Assembly: GCA_032718475.1 (NCBI GenBank)
Contig: JAUCBJ010007324.1
Location: 1 to 64,000 of the forward strand
DNA from: Nemertoderma westbladi
Taxonomy: Eukaryota; Xenacoelomorpha; Nemertodermatida; Nemertodermatidae
Reading direction: 5' to 3'
Length of the DNA stretch: 64,000 bases
The stretch's first letter is position 1. The number at the start of each line of letters is the position of its first letter. Of this stretch, positions 52,465 to 64,000 are shown piece after piece. Both the position numbers and the translations under genes were made by a program. The notes beneath the pieces are model-generated. The model was not told the DNA's origin. It worked only from the letters and a program-made list of their open reading frames with translations, and did not search any database.

Positions 52465-55400
52465 CAAACGCCGAGCTCTATGGCACTATACCACCTGTAT
52501 CAACCACCCTCCGTGAACGCCGAGCTCTATGGTACTATACCATCTGTATCAACCGCCCTCCGTGAACGCCGAGCTCTATGGTACTATACCACCTGTATCA
52601 ACCACCCTCCGTGAACGCCGAGCTCTATGGTACTATACCACCTGTATCAACCACCCTCCGTGAACGCCGAGCTCTATGGTACTATACCACCTGTATCAAC
52701 CACCCTCCGTGAACGCCGAGCTCTATGGTACTATACCATCTGTATCAACCACCCTCCGTGAACGCCGAGCTCTATGGTACTATACCACCTGTATCAACCA
52801 CCCTCCGTGAACGCCGAGCTCTATGGTACTATACCATCTGTATCAACCACCCTCCGTGAACGCTGAGCTCTATGGTACTATACCATCTGTATCAACCACC
52901 CTCCGTGAACGCCGAGCTCTATGGTACTATACCACCTGTATCAACCACCCTCCGTGAACGCCGAGCTCTATGGTACTATACCACCTGTATCAACCGCCCT
53001 CCGTGAACGCCGAGCTCTATGGTACTATACCACCTGTATCAACCACCCTCCGTGAACGCCGAGCTCTATGGTACTATACCACCTGTATCAACCACCCTCC
53101 GTGAACGCCGAGCTCTATGGTACTATACCATCTGTATCAACCACCCTCCGTGAACGCCGAGCTCTATGGTACTATACCACCTGTATCAACCACCCTCCGT
53201 GAACGCCGAGCTCTATGGTACTATACCACCTGTATCAACCACCCTCCGTGAACGCCGAGCTCTATGGTACTATACCACCTGTATCAACCACCCTCCGTGA
53301 ACGCCGAGCTCTATGGTACTATACCACCTGTATCAACCACCCTCCGTGAACGCCGAGCTCTATGGTACTATACCACCTGTATCAACCACCCTCCGTGAAC
53401 GCCGAGCTCTATGGTACTATACCATCTGTATCAACCACCCTCCGTGAACGCCGAGCTCTATGGTACTATACCACCTGTATCAACCACCCTCCGTGAACGC
53501 CGAGCTCTATGGTACTATACCATCTGTATCAACCACCCTCCGTGAACGCCGAGCTCTATGGTACTATACCACCTGTATCAACCACCCTCCGTGAACGCCG
53601 AGCTCTATGGTACTATACCATCTGTATCAACCACCCTCCGTGAACGCCGAGCTCTATGGTACTATACCACCTGTATCAACCACCCTCCGTGAACGCCGAG
53701 CTCTATGGTACTATACCATCTGTATCAACCACCCTCCGTGAACGCCGAGCTCTATGGTACTATACCACCTGTATCAACCACCCTCCGTGAACGCCGAGCT
53801 CTATGGTACTATACCACCTGTATCAACCACCCTCCGTGAACGCCGAGCTCTATGGTACTATACCATCTGTATCAACCACCCTCCGTGAACGCCGAGCTCT
53901 ATGGTACTATACCACCTGTATCAACCACCCTCCGTGAACGCCGAGCTCTATGGTACTATACCATCTGTATCAACCACCCTCCGTGAACGCCGAGCTCTAT
54001 GGTACTATACCACCTGTATCAACCACCCTCCGTGAACGCCGAGCTCTATGGTACTGTACCATCTGTATCAACCACCCTCCGTGAACGCCGAGCTCTATGG
54101 TACTATACCACCTGTATCAACAACCCTCCGTGAACGCCGAGCTCTATGGTACTATACCATCTGTATCAACCACCCTCCGTGAACGCCGAGCTCTATGGTA
54201 CTATACCATCTGTATCAACCACCCTCCGTGAACGCCGAGCTCTATGGTAGTATACCATCTGTATCAACCACCCTCCGTGAACGCCGAGCTCTATGGTACT
54301 GTACCACCTGTATCAACCACCCTCCGTGAACGCCGAGCTCTATGGTACTATACCACCTGTATCAACCACCCTCCGTGAACGCCGAGCTCTATGGTACTAT
54401 ACCATCTGTATCAACCACCCTCCGTGAACGCCGAGCTCTATGGTACTATACCACCTGTATCAACCACCCTCCGTGAACGCCGAGCTCTATGGTACTATAC
54501 CATCTGTATCAACCACCCTCCGTGACCGCCGAGCTCTATGGTACTATACCATCTGTATCAACCACCCTCCGTGAACGCCGAGCTCTATGGTACTGTACTA
54601 TACCATCTGTATCAACCACCCTCCGTGAACGCCGAGCTCTATGGTACTATACCACCTGTATCAACCACCCTCCGTGAACGCCGAGCTCTATGGTACTATA
54701 CCATCTGTATCAACCACCCTCCGTGAACGCCGAGCTCTATGGTACTGTACTATACCATCTGTATCAACCACCCTCCGTGAACGCCGAGCTCTATGGTGCT
54801 ATACCACCTGTATCAACCACCCTCCGTGAACGCCGAGCTCTATGGTACTATACCATCTGTATCAACCACCCTCCGTGAACTCCGAGCTCTATGGTACTGT
54901 ACTATACCATCTGTATCAACCACCCTCCGTGAACGCCGAGCTCTATGGTACTATACCACCTGTATCAACGACCCTCCGTGAACGCCGAGGTCTATGGTAC
55001 TATACCACCTGTATCAACCACCCTCCGTGAACGCCGAGCTCTATGGTACTATACCACCTGTATCAACCACCCTCCGTGAACGCCGAGCTCTATGGTACTA
55101 TACCACCTGTATCAACCACCCTCCGTGAACGCCGAGCTCTATGGTACTATACCACCTGTATCAACCACCCTCCGTGAACGCCGAGCTCAATGGTACTATA
55201 CCAACTGTATCAACCACCCTCCGTGAACGCCGAGCTCTATGGTACTATACCACCTATATCAACCACCCTCCGTGAATGCCGAGCTCTATGGTACTATACC
55301 ACCTGTATCAACCACCCTCCGTGAACGCCGAGCTCTATGGTACTATACCGCCTGTATCAACCACCCTCCGTGAACGCCGAGCTCTATGGTACTATACCGC

Positions 55401-56166
55401 CTGTATCAACCACCCTCCGTAAACGCCGAGCTCTATGGTACTATACCACCTGTATCAACCACCCTCCGTGAACGCCGAGCTCTATGGTACTATACCACCT
55501 GTATCAACCACCCTCCGTGAACGCCGAGCTCTATGGTACTATACCACCTGTATCAACCACCCTCCGTGAACGCCGAGCTCTATGGTACTATACCACCTGT
55601 ATCAACCACCCTCCGTGAACGCCGAGCTCTATGGTACTATACCACCTGTATCAACCACCCTCCGTGAACGCCGAGCTCTATGGTACTATACCACCTGTAT
55701 CAACCACCCTCCGTGAACGCCGAGCTCTATGGTACTATACCACCTGTATCAACCACCCTCCGTGAATGCCGAGCTCTATGGTACTATACCACCTGTATCA
55801 ACCACCCTCCGTGAACGCCGAGCTCTATGGTACTATACCACCTGTATCAACCACCCTCCGTGAACGCCGAGCTCTATGTTACTATACCGCCTGTATCAAC
55901 CACCCTCCGTAAACGCCGAGCTCTATGGTACTATACCACCTGTATCAACCACCCTCCGTGAACGCCGAGCTCTATGGTACTATACCACCTGTATCAACCA
56001 CCCTCCGTGAACGCCGAGCTCTATGGTACTATACCACCTGTATCAACCACCCTCCGTGAACGCCGAGCTCTATGGTACTATACCACCTGTATCAACCACC
56101 CTCCGTGAACGCAGATCTCTATGGTACTATACCACCTGTATCAACCACCCTCCGTGAACGCCGAGT
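52465..56166. repeat. 49-bp minisatellite derived from a LINE ORF
   Basis: About 75 units of gccgagctctatggtactat plus accacctgtatcaaccaccc and tccgtgaac. The unit matches LINE copy 2 (46677-46725, reverse complement) at 47 of 49 positions, coding NAELYGTIPPVSTTLRER there. The array's left edge keeps the LINE's preceding bases (acaaacgcc). A near-terminal unit (56105-56116) keeps its following bases (gtgaacgcagat). Units vary mostly at acc[a/g]cctg versus accatctg. Confidence 0.95.
54489..55030. repeat. 152-bp higher-order repeat inside the 49-bp array
   Basis: Three monomers, one with a 5-bp insertion (ggtactgtactatacc), form a 152-bp block repeated about three times in this interval. Confidence 0.85.
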
Positions 56167-56359
56167 CAACACACCAGTCGGGATTCCCTCGCCAACTCGG
56201 GGGACCCGTCGCAAGATATATAAATCGTATTAGCAATACTTAATTAAGAAGCAATTAATAGTCAATCAAATAATATAGACTATTTGTTGGAATTTGTAAA
56301 ATATCACATTTTGTTAATTTACCACTCACCGAAAATAGGAAGTCCCACACCCGTGTTCT
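56167..56359. other. spacer between arrays
   Basis: Contains caccagtcgggattccctcg, loosely like a segment at about 43030, and tcaccg at 56326-56331, a possible minus-strand splice donor. Nothing else seen. Confidence 0.4.
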
Positions 56360-59300
56360 GAGTTTGGTCGGTTCACATATCGTGGATTCGAGTTTGGTTG
56401 ATTCACATATCGTGGTTCAGAGTTTGGTTGGTTCACATATCGTGGTTCACAGTTTGGTTGGTTCACATATCGTGGGTCAGAGTTTGGTTGGTTCACATAT
56501 CGTGGTTCAGAGTTTGGTTGGTTCACATATCGTGGTTCAGATTTTGGTTGGTTCACATATCGTGGTTCAGACAGAGTTTGGTTGGTTCACATATCGTGGT
56601 TCAGAGTTTGCTTGGTTCACATATCGTGGTTCAGAGTTTGGTTGGTTCACATATCGTGGTTCAGACAGAGTTTGGTTGTTTCTCATATCGTGGATTCGAG
56701 TTTGGTTGGTTCACATATCCTGGTTCAGAGTTTGGTTGGTTCACATATCGTGGGTCAGAGTTTGGTTGGTTCACATATCGTGGATCAGAGTTTGGTTGGT
56801 TCTCATATCGTGGATTCGAGTTTGGTTGGTTCACATATCGTGGTTCAGAGTTTGTTGGTTCACATATCGTGGGTCAGAGTTTGGTTGGTTCACATATCGT
56901 GGTTCAGAGTTTGGTTGGTTCACATATCGTGGATCAGAGTTTGGTTGGTTCTCATATCGTGGTTCAGAGTTTGGTTGGTTCTCATATCGTGGTTCAGAGT
57001 TTGGTTGGTTCACATATCGTGGTTCAGAGTTTGGTTGGTTCACATATCGTGGTTCAGACAGAGTTTGGTTGTTTCTCATATCGTGGATTCGAGTTTGGTT
57101 TGTTCACATATCGTGGTTCAGAGTTTGGTTGGTTCACATATCGTGGGTCAGAGTTTGGTTGGTTCTCATATCGTGGTTCAGATTTTGGTTGGTTCACATA
57201 TCGTGGGTCAGAGTTTGGTTGGTTCACATATCGTGGTTCAGAGTTTGGTTGGTTCTCATATCGTGGTTCAGAGTTTGGTTGGTTCACATATCGTGGGTCA
57301 GAGTTTGGTTGGTTCTTATATTGTGGTTCAGAGTTTGGTTGGTTCACATATCGTGGGTCAGAGTTTGGTTGGTTCACATATCGTGGTTCAGAGTTTGGTT
57401 GGTTCTCATATCGTGGGTCAGAGTTTGGTTGGTTCTTATATTGCGGTTCAGAGATTGGTTGGTTCTCATATCGTGGTTCAGAGTTTGGTTGGTTCACATA
57501 TCGTGGTTCAGAGTTTGGTTGGTTCTTATATTGTGGTTCAGAGTTTGGTTGGTTCACATATCGTGGGTCAGAGTTTGGTTGGTTCACATATCGTGGTTCA
57601 GAGTTTGGTTGGTTCTCATATCGTGGTTCAGAGTTTGGTTGGTTCACATATCGTGGGTCAGAGTTTGGTTGGTTCTTATATTGTGGTTCAGAGTTTGGTT
57701 GGTTCACATATCGTGGGTCAGAGTTTGGTTGGTTCACATATCGTGGTTCAGAGTTTGGTTGGTTCTCATATCGTGGATTCGAGTTTGGTAGGTTCACATA
57801 TCGTGGATTCGAGTTTGGTTGGTTCACATATCGTGGTTCAGAGTTTGGTTGGTTCACATATCGTGGTTCAGAGTTTGGTTGGTTCACATATCGTGGTTCA
57901 GAGTTTGGTTGGTTCACATATCGTGGTTCAGAGTTTGGTTGGTTCACATATCGTGGTTCAGAGTTTGGTTGGTTCACATATCGTGGTTCAGAGTTTGGTT
58001 GGTTCACATATCGTGGTTCAGAGTTTGGTTGGTTCTCATATCGTGGATTCGAGTTTGGTAGGTTCACATATCGTGGATTCGAGTTTGGTTGGTTCACATA
58101 TCGTGGTTCAGAGTTTGGTTGGTTCACATATCGTGGTTCAGAGTTTGGTTGGTTCACATATCGTGGATTCGAGTTTGGTTGTTTCTCATATCGTGGATTC
58201 GAGTTTGGTTGGCTCTCATATCGTGGTTCAGAGTTTGGTTGGTTCACATATTGTGGTTCAGAGTTTGGTTGGTTCACATATCGTGGTTCAGAGTTTGGTA
58301 GGTTCACATATCGTGGTTCAGAGTTTGGTTGGTTCACATATCGTGGATTCGAGTTTGGTTGTTTCTCATATCGTGGATTCGAGTTTGGTTGGCTCTCATA
58401 TCGTGGTTCAGAGTTTGGTTGGTTCACATATCGTGGGTCAGAGTTTGGTTGGTTCACATATCGTGGTTCAGAGTTTGGTTGGTTCACATATCGTGGATTC
58501 GAGTTTGGTTGTTTCTCATATCGTGGATTCGAGTTTGGTTGGCTCTCATATCGTAGTTCAGAGTTTGGTTGGTTCACATATCGTGGGTCAGAGTTTGGTT
58601 GGTTCACATATCGTGGTTCAGAGTTTGGTTGGTTCACATATCGTGGTTCAGATTTTGTTTGGTTCACATATCGTAGATTCGAGTTTGGTTGTTTCTCATA
58701 TCGTGGATTCGAGTTTGGTTGGCTCTCATATCGTGGTTCAGAGTTTGGTTGGTTCACATATCGTGGGTCAGAGTTTGGTTGGTTCACATATCGTGGTTCA
58801 GAGTTTGGTTGGTTCACATATCGTGGTTCAGAGTTTGGTTGGTTCAGATATCGTGGTTCAGAGTTTGGTCGGTTCACATATCGTGGTTCCGAGTTTGGTT
58901 GGTTCACATATCGTGGTTCAGAGTTTGGTTGGTTCACGTATTGTGGATTCGAGTTTGGTTGGTTCACATATCGTGGTTCAGAGTTTGGTTGGTTCTCATA
59001 TCGTGGTTCAGAGTTTGGTTGGTTTACATATCCTGGTTTAGAGTTTGGTTGGTTCTCATATCGTGGTTCAGAGTTTGGTTGGTTTCACATATTGTGGATT
59101 CGAGTTTGGTGGGTTCACATATCTTGGTTCAGAGTTTGGTTGGTTCTCATATCGTGGGTCAGAGTTTGGTTGGTTCACATATCGTGGTTCAGAGTTAGGT
59201 TGGTTCACATATCCTGGTTCAGAGTTTGGTTGGCTCTCATATCGTGGATTCGAGTTTGGTTGGTTCACATATCGTGGATTCGAGTTTGGTTGGTTCTCAT

Positions 59301-61170
59301 ATCGTGGATTCGAGTTTGGTTTGTTCACATATCGTGGGTCAGAGTTTGGTTGGTTCTCATATCGTGGTTCAGAGTTTGGTTGGTTCACATATCGTGGTTC
59401 AGAGTTTGGTTGGTTCTCATATCGTGGGTCAGAGTTTGGTTGGTTCACATATCGTGGTTCAGATTTTGGTTGGTTCACATATCGTGGTTCAGAGTTTGGT
59501 TGGCTCTCATATCGTGGATTCGAGTTTGGTTGGTTCACATATCGTGGATTCGAGTTTGGTTGGTTCTCATATCGTGGATTCGAGTTTGGTTTGTTCACAT
59601 ATCGTGGGTCAGAGTTTGGTTGGTTCACATATCGTGGTTCAGAGTTTGGTTGGTTCACATATCGTGGTTCAGAATTTAGTTGGTTCTCATATCGTGGATT
59701 CGAGTTTGGTTTGTTCACATATCGTGGGTCAGAGTTTGGTTGGTTCTCATATCGTGGTTCAGAGTTTGGTTGGTTCACATATCGTGGTTCAGAGTTTGGT
59801 TGGCTCTCATATCGTGGATTCGAGTTTGGTTGGTTCACATATCGTGGATTCGAGTTTGGTTGGTTCACATATCGTGGATCAGAGTTTGGTTGGTTCTCAT
59901 ATCGTGGATTCGAGTTTGGTTTGTTCACATATCGTGGGTCAGAGTTTGGTTGGTTCTCATATCGTGGTTCAGAGTTTGGTTGGTTCACATATCGTGGTTC
60001 AGAGTTTGGTTGGCTCTCATATCGTGGATTCGAGTTTGGTTGGTTCTCATATCGTGGGTCAGAGTTTGTTTGTTTCTCATATCGTGGATTCGAGTTTGGT
60101 TGGTTCTCATATCGTGGGTCAGAGTTTGGTTTGTTTCCATATAGTGGTTCAGAGTTTGGTTGGTTCACATATCGTGGTTCAGAGTTTGGTTGGTTCACAT
60201 ATCGTGGTTTAGAGTTTGGTTGGTTCACATATCCTGGTTCAGGGTTTGGTTGGTTCACATATCGTGGTTCAGAGTTTGGTTGGTTCACATATCGTGGTTC
60301 AGAGTTTGGTTGGTTCACATATCGTGGTTCAGAGTTTGGTTGGTTCACATATCGTGGTTCAGAGTTTGGTTGGTTCACATATCGTGGATTCGAGTTTGGT
60401 TGGTTCACATATCGTGGGTCAGAGTTTGGTTGGTTCACATATCGTGGATTCGAGTTTGGTTGGTTCACATATCGTGGTTCAGAGTTTGGTTGGTTCACAT
60501 ATCGTGGTTCAGAGTTTGGTTGGTTCTCATATCGTGGTTCAGAGTTTGGTTGGTTCACATATCGTGGTTCAGAGTTTGGTTGGTTCACATATCGTGGTTC
60601 AGAGTTTGGTTGGTTCACATATCACGGATTCGAGTTTGGTTGGTTCACATATCGTGGTTCAGAGTTTGGTTGGTTCACATATCGTGGTTCAGAGTTTGGT
60701 TGGTTCACATATCGTGGTTCAGAGTTTGGTTGGTTCACATATCGTGGTTCAGAGTTTGGTTGGTTCACATATCGTGGTTCAGAGTTAGGTTGGTTCACAT
60801 ATCGTGGTTCAGAGTTTGGTTGGTTCTCATATCGTGGATTCGAGTTTGGTTGGTTCACATATCACGGATTCGAGTTTGGTTGGTTCACATATCGTGGTTC
60901 AGAGTTTGGTTGGTTCACATATCGTGGTTCAGAGTTTGGTTGGTTCACATATCGTGGTTCAGAGTTTGGTTGGTTCACATATCGTGGTTCAGAGTTTGGT
61001 TGGTTCACATATCGTGGTTCAGAGTTTGGTTGGTTCACATATCGTGGTTCAGAGTTTGGTTGGTTCACATATCGTGGTTCAGAGTTAGGTTGGTTCACAT
61101 ATCGTGGTTCAGAGTTTGGTTGGTTCACATATCTTGGTTCAGATTTTGGCTGATTCCCACATCGTTCACA
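56360..61170. repeat. 30-bp minisatellite, about 160 units
   Basis: Unit gagtttggttggttcacata plus tcgtggttca. Frequent variants: ctcatatcg, tgggtcag, tggattcg, tggatcag, ggctctcat, and a 4-bp gaca insertion (three copies near 56570-57060). Variants recur in register, giving local higher-order periods of 150-300 bp. Because 30 is divisible by three and the unit has no stop in several frames, open frames up to 1093 codons appear on both strands at once. I take them as artefacts of the repeat. Confidence 0.96.
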
Positions 61171-61453
61171 TATCCTATATAATTATCAGCTTATGAGGTT
61201 TTGCTGGAATATATTCGACTATATTTAGTAGATTTCGGTAGTTGAATTCGGAAATGATTCTCGGTGTTTTACCTATTAGACCAATAATTTAATAATTTTA
61301 ATTTAAAAATAAAGTTACAATGAAGTTTGTACAAATTAAAATAAAGTTACAATGACAATGACGATGAGATGGACTGATCTGATTAGAAAATAAATTTGTA
61401 ATATAAAATCAAATTAATAACCTTATAATATATTATATTTACATTCCACTATA
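61171..61453. other. AT-rich 3' flank of the Roc-COR gene
   Basis: Untranslated or intergenic sequence downstream of the stop at 61454, with a short duplicated aaataaagttacaatga on the plus strand (about 61307 and 61340). No clear minus-strand AATAAA. Confidence 0.5.
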
Positions 61454-64000
61454 CTATTTCCTAACTGTCTTTATGTTTTTTCTAGTTAGTAATTTAACTA
61501 AGTGGCTCTGATTAGTTTTATTCAATAATTCACAGAATACAATAAAGTCATCATAAGGTCTCCTTTTAATGGCTTCTATTAGTTCGCTGTTCCTTTGTAA
61601 ACCAGTCGGCTGATATTTGATCTGCTCAATAAGATTTTCAGTAAGAATATTTCTACTTCTCAATAGCGGTAACAATTCTCTCAGCTCCATGTTATAAACC
61701 AGTTCAACTTTATTCCTCATAAGAATATTTTCAAATTCTACATCAACGTTTCCTTTTATCATATCTACTAAATGTTGTTGGTTTGTTTGTGTTAAACTAT
61801 CCATAAATACTTTCATAATGAACTCTGATTTCCCTTTCAGAGATTCTATAATGGCTCGGCTCTTTAGTATTTTAGTTTCTCTTGTTTCTATAAACTGAAT
61901 CTGATCATTGTTTAGTATAAAACTTTTTTCGATATATAGTAATAACTCAGTTGGTTCAAGTTTTTCTTCAAATTTTTTTGTTTCAACTTTTAAATATTCC
62001 TGATCCTTTGATTTAACTAAAAACCAAGTTTTATATTCCTGAGTTTCTATACTTGCATTATTCTCACAGGTAATTATTGGTTTACTCAAACAATCTGATA
62101 GTAGAATAAAGTGGATACAGGATTCATTGTGGCATTTATATAGGCCATGCCTTTTACATGTATATGAACAAGGACATGTTACTTTCAATTGAAAATCAAC
62201 AATATTGTTTATTTTTCCAGCTGATATAAGTTCTCCCAAGCTGTCAACAATGTAATCTTTTACTCTGTTTGCAAAATCAGAATCTGGAGGACTTATAATA
62301 TTTTCGTTGCTATCAATATTATCTTTAGGTTTCATAAGAACTTTTCTTACAATTTGAACTTTTATTCTAGAAAAATGCCTTGGAGACACATATAGAATTA
62401 TATCGTGATCAACATCACAGTATATAACTACAGACCGGTAGTAAAGAGTTGGTTCAGATTTAATATCTCCAATGAGATACGACCATTCTATAAGGCGTTT
62501 TACTAGTCGATAAAATAGACCCTCAGGTAAAAAACCATTAAATGCAATAAAAAATTCAATATCATTTGCTTTAATAGGGTAAATAGGCTGATTGGCATTC
62601 TGAAGTCTACAAGGTACATAATATGATTTATTCATTTTTGACTTTTTTAACAATGGTTCTGATTCGTCTCCATTACCTGGCACAGTTTCTCCTATTCTTT
62701 CACATATTAAATCAAAACGCTCTAGGATTTTTAACATAAAAGTTTTTTTGAGTCCCATATTACCCCAGATATCGTCCAGTAGATCCCAGTGCAATATACC
62801 CTTGTCATCCAAATCCTCAAAATATTTCAAATTTTTCCAATTGATATGTTCTTTGACTGTAATTATACTGGCAAACATTGAACTTAACCACTCTGGTTTC
62901 AATATAATTGTATCACGCAACGATTCTTCATCAAAATAGATAATTCTACCTCTATCATGGTAAAATTCTAACATTGTCTTTAAACCGGGGTATTCAAATT
63001 CTACTTTTATTTCCTTTAACTTACATTCTAAATCTATAATATCAATATATACGTCATCAATTTTAAGTAATTGAGTTACAAGTTTTTCAAATTTTAAATA
63101 ATCCAAAGGAATTTCTTCCTTAAATTTGTCCATTTCTTTAACAATTTCTAGCTGTAAGTTTTGAAGTTCTTCATCTGAATCTGATCTTGCCTCTTTGCTA
63201 TTTTCCACAGCAAATGCTTCTTTAACTAAAATATTGCAATGCAATGTGGACTTTAATAGTCGGAAAATTTCTTTAAACTTTTTACGAGCTAAAATGTTCT
63301 GAGTTTCTGGATCTTCATGCAAACTGGCTTTCTTTGTTCCAACTAAGAATACTGGAGGACCAGAAATGTTTGCGCCACTTTCTGAATTATTTTTACCAAA
63401 TGTAAATATATTGCGCAACCAAAAATCAATAAATTCTATATTAGTCATCTCGCTATATATCTTATTTATATTCTCTTCATCGGCTCTGAATATAATGTTG
63501 GCTGTTTTATCACCATCTTGGGTAAGATCAAAAACAACTATATAAATAGCCCGTCTACTTAGAAACATCTGATGGGTTGTGTAATAAATACATTGGCCAC
63601 CAAAATCGACTATCTGTAGAGAAAAGCGACTGTCTTCCTCATTAAATTTAGCCAGAATATCTTGAGGTTTACCAGATAACAATATATCCTCTATACCTTT
63701 TGTGACTTCTGAAGGGATATCATATTTATTGCCCTCAAATTTTGATTCATGTGGCGTTACGACTTTTCCGCTATCAGATATTTTTCCTCTTTCGCTATCT
63801 ACTGAAATATCTTCTCTAATTTCCTTGCTGCTTTCTATTTTAACAGGCTTATCATAAGAACTGGTTCTATTATTCATGTCTCTATCGCTATTTTCACCAG
63901 ATATTACTGATAAAGTTGACTGGGCGCCATCAGTGTATATTTTTTCACTGTCCACATTAGAAGCATCTTCTTGAACTTTGAATTCTAGAACACTTTTTGC
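61454..64000 (-). CDS. Roc-COR GTPase-like protein with tandem CARD-like domains (5' partial)
   Basis: One open frame of 848 codons without a native start, running off the window; residue numbers here begin at codon 63955. Residues 1-110 are a polar linker. LQIVDFGGQ (113-121) is the Roc switch II/G3 motif, FLVGTKKA (203-210) the G4 position, with Ala where the usual (T/N)KxD has Asp. The P-loop must lie upstream. The COR domain spans about 285-545 (IILKPEWLSSMFASIITV, EGLFYRLVKRLI). A Cys/His cluster (CPCSYTCKRHGLYKC, 594-608) recalls MFHAS1-like ROCO proteins. Residues 668-735 and 740-826 look like two CARDs (for example ETKILKSRAIIESL and AIKRRPYDDFIVFCELL). Likely a cytosolic signalling scaffold in innate immunity or cell death, by family. 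Codon use is AT-rich like the surroundings, so it is probably a host gene. Confidence 0.85.
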   Translation of the reverse strand, partial: AKSVLEFKVQEDASNVDSEKIYTDGAQSTLSVISGENSDRDMNNRTSSYDKPVKIESSKEIREDISVDSERGKISDSGKVVTPHESKFEGNKYDIPSEVTKGIEDILLSGKPQDILAKFNEEDSRFSLQIVDFGGQCIYYTTHQMFLSRRAIYIVVFDLTQDGDKTANIIFRADEENINKIYSEMTNIEFIDFWLRNIFTFGKNNSESGANISGPPVFLVGTKKASLHEDPETQNILARKKFKEIFRLLKSTLHCNILVKEAFAVENSKEARSDSDEELQNLQLEIVKEMDKFKEEIPLDYLKFEKLVTQLLKIDDVYIDIIDLECKLKEIKVEFEYPGLKTMLEFYHDRGRIIYFDEESLRDTIILKPEWLSSMFASIITVKEHINWKNLKYFEDLDDKGILHWDLLDDIWGNMGLKKTFMLKILERFDLICERIGETVPGNGDESEPLLKKSKMNKSYYVPCRLQNANQPIYPIKANDIEFFIAFNGFLPEGLFYRLVKRLIEWSYLIGDIKSEPTLYYRSVVIYCDVDHDIILYVSPRHFSRIKVQIVRKVLMKPKDNIDSNENIISPPDSDFANRVKDYIVDSLGELISAGKINNIVDFQLKVTCPCSYTCKRHGLYKCHNESCIHFILLSDCLSKPIITCENNASIETQEYKTWFLVKSKDQEYLKVETKKFEEKLEPTELLLYIEKSFILNNDQIQFIETRETKILKSRAIIESLKGKSEFIMKVFMDSLTQTNQQHLVDMIKGNVDVEFENILMRNKVELVYNMELRELLPLLRSRNILTENLIEQIKYQPTGLQRNSELIEAIKRRPYDDFIVFCELLNKTNQSHLVKLLTRKNIKTVRK

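Noticed and set aside
56360-61170. CRISPR array (30-bp repeats)
   Set aside because: No unique spacers; units are head to tail, and the genome is eukaryotic.
56364-61182. Very long open frames on both strands inside the 30-bp array
   Set aside because: Period divisible by three with a stop-free unit explains all of them; several frames are open at once and variants are not synonymous in any one frame.

Overview
This window looks like a TE-dense, AT-rich metazoan (invertebrate) nuclear genome. There are no bacterial operons. It holds BEL/Pao LTR retrotransposons, a Penelope-like element, non-LTR (LINE) elements ending in TAG repeats, a Polinton/Maverick relic, a piggyBac-like TTAA element, four large minisatellites, and one host-type gene (a Roc-COR protein with two C-terminal CARD-like domains). 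A mollusc or other lophotrochozoan would fit, but the sequence alone does not settle the species.

Layout. 1-1969: 54-bp minisatellite. 1970-2614: a GC-rich fragment and a minus-strand Polinton relic. 2747-5368: a tRNA-derived SINE-like head, an LTR-like segment and a leader. 5369-39516: a decayed plus-strand BEL/Pao element (here 'O') that has been hit three times. A LINE lies at 5594-7363 (12-bp target duplication), a Penelope-like element at 11345-14372 (12-bp duplication) and a second BEL element 'A' at 15201-37295 (5-bp duplication CTGAG). Removing each insertion restores O's local reading frame. Element A (minus strand) itself carries a third BEL element 'B' (15266-23002) inside its 3' LTR (5-bp duplication GTGTG) and a TTAA-flanked piggyBac-like element (32762-34316). 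39517-50170: AT-rich DNA with LINE fragments, a LINE at 46435-48030, small duplications and a 57-bp minisatellite. 50170-61170: a 49-bp minisatellite (52465-56166) and a 30-bp minisatellite (56360-61170). 61454-64000: the Roc-COR-CARD gene on the minus strand, running off the window.

Most notable content. Element A carries, between integrase and 3' LTR (the position env takes in some BEL elements), a long open frame that I read as an RNase D/EXD1-type DEDD exonuclease domain followed by three CCHC zinc knuckles. I do not recall this combination in BEL/Pao elements. Element B is a very young (LTRs about 1 difference in 551 bp) Gag-protease-only derivative whose ORF ends in a hydrophobic membrane-like segment; it would need enzymes in trans. 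A kept integrase and the exonuclease but lost the reverse transcriptase active site and RNase H by an apparently in-frame deletion. The 49-bp minisatellite is an amplified 49-bp piece of the reverse-transcriptase ORF of the LINE that lies about 4.4 kb away.

Limits. All calls come from reading the sequence. No alignment or database search was run. Frameshifts could partly reflect sequencing error in homopolymers.
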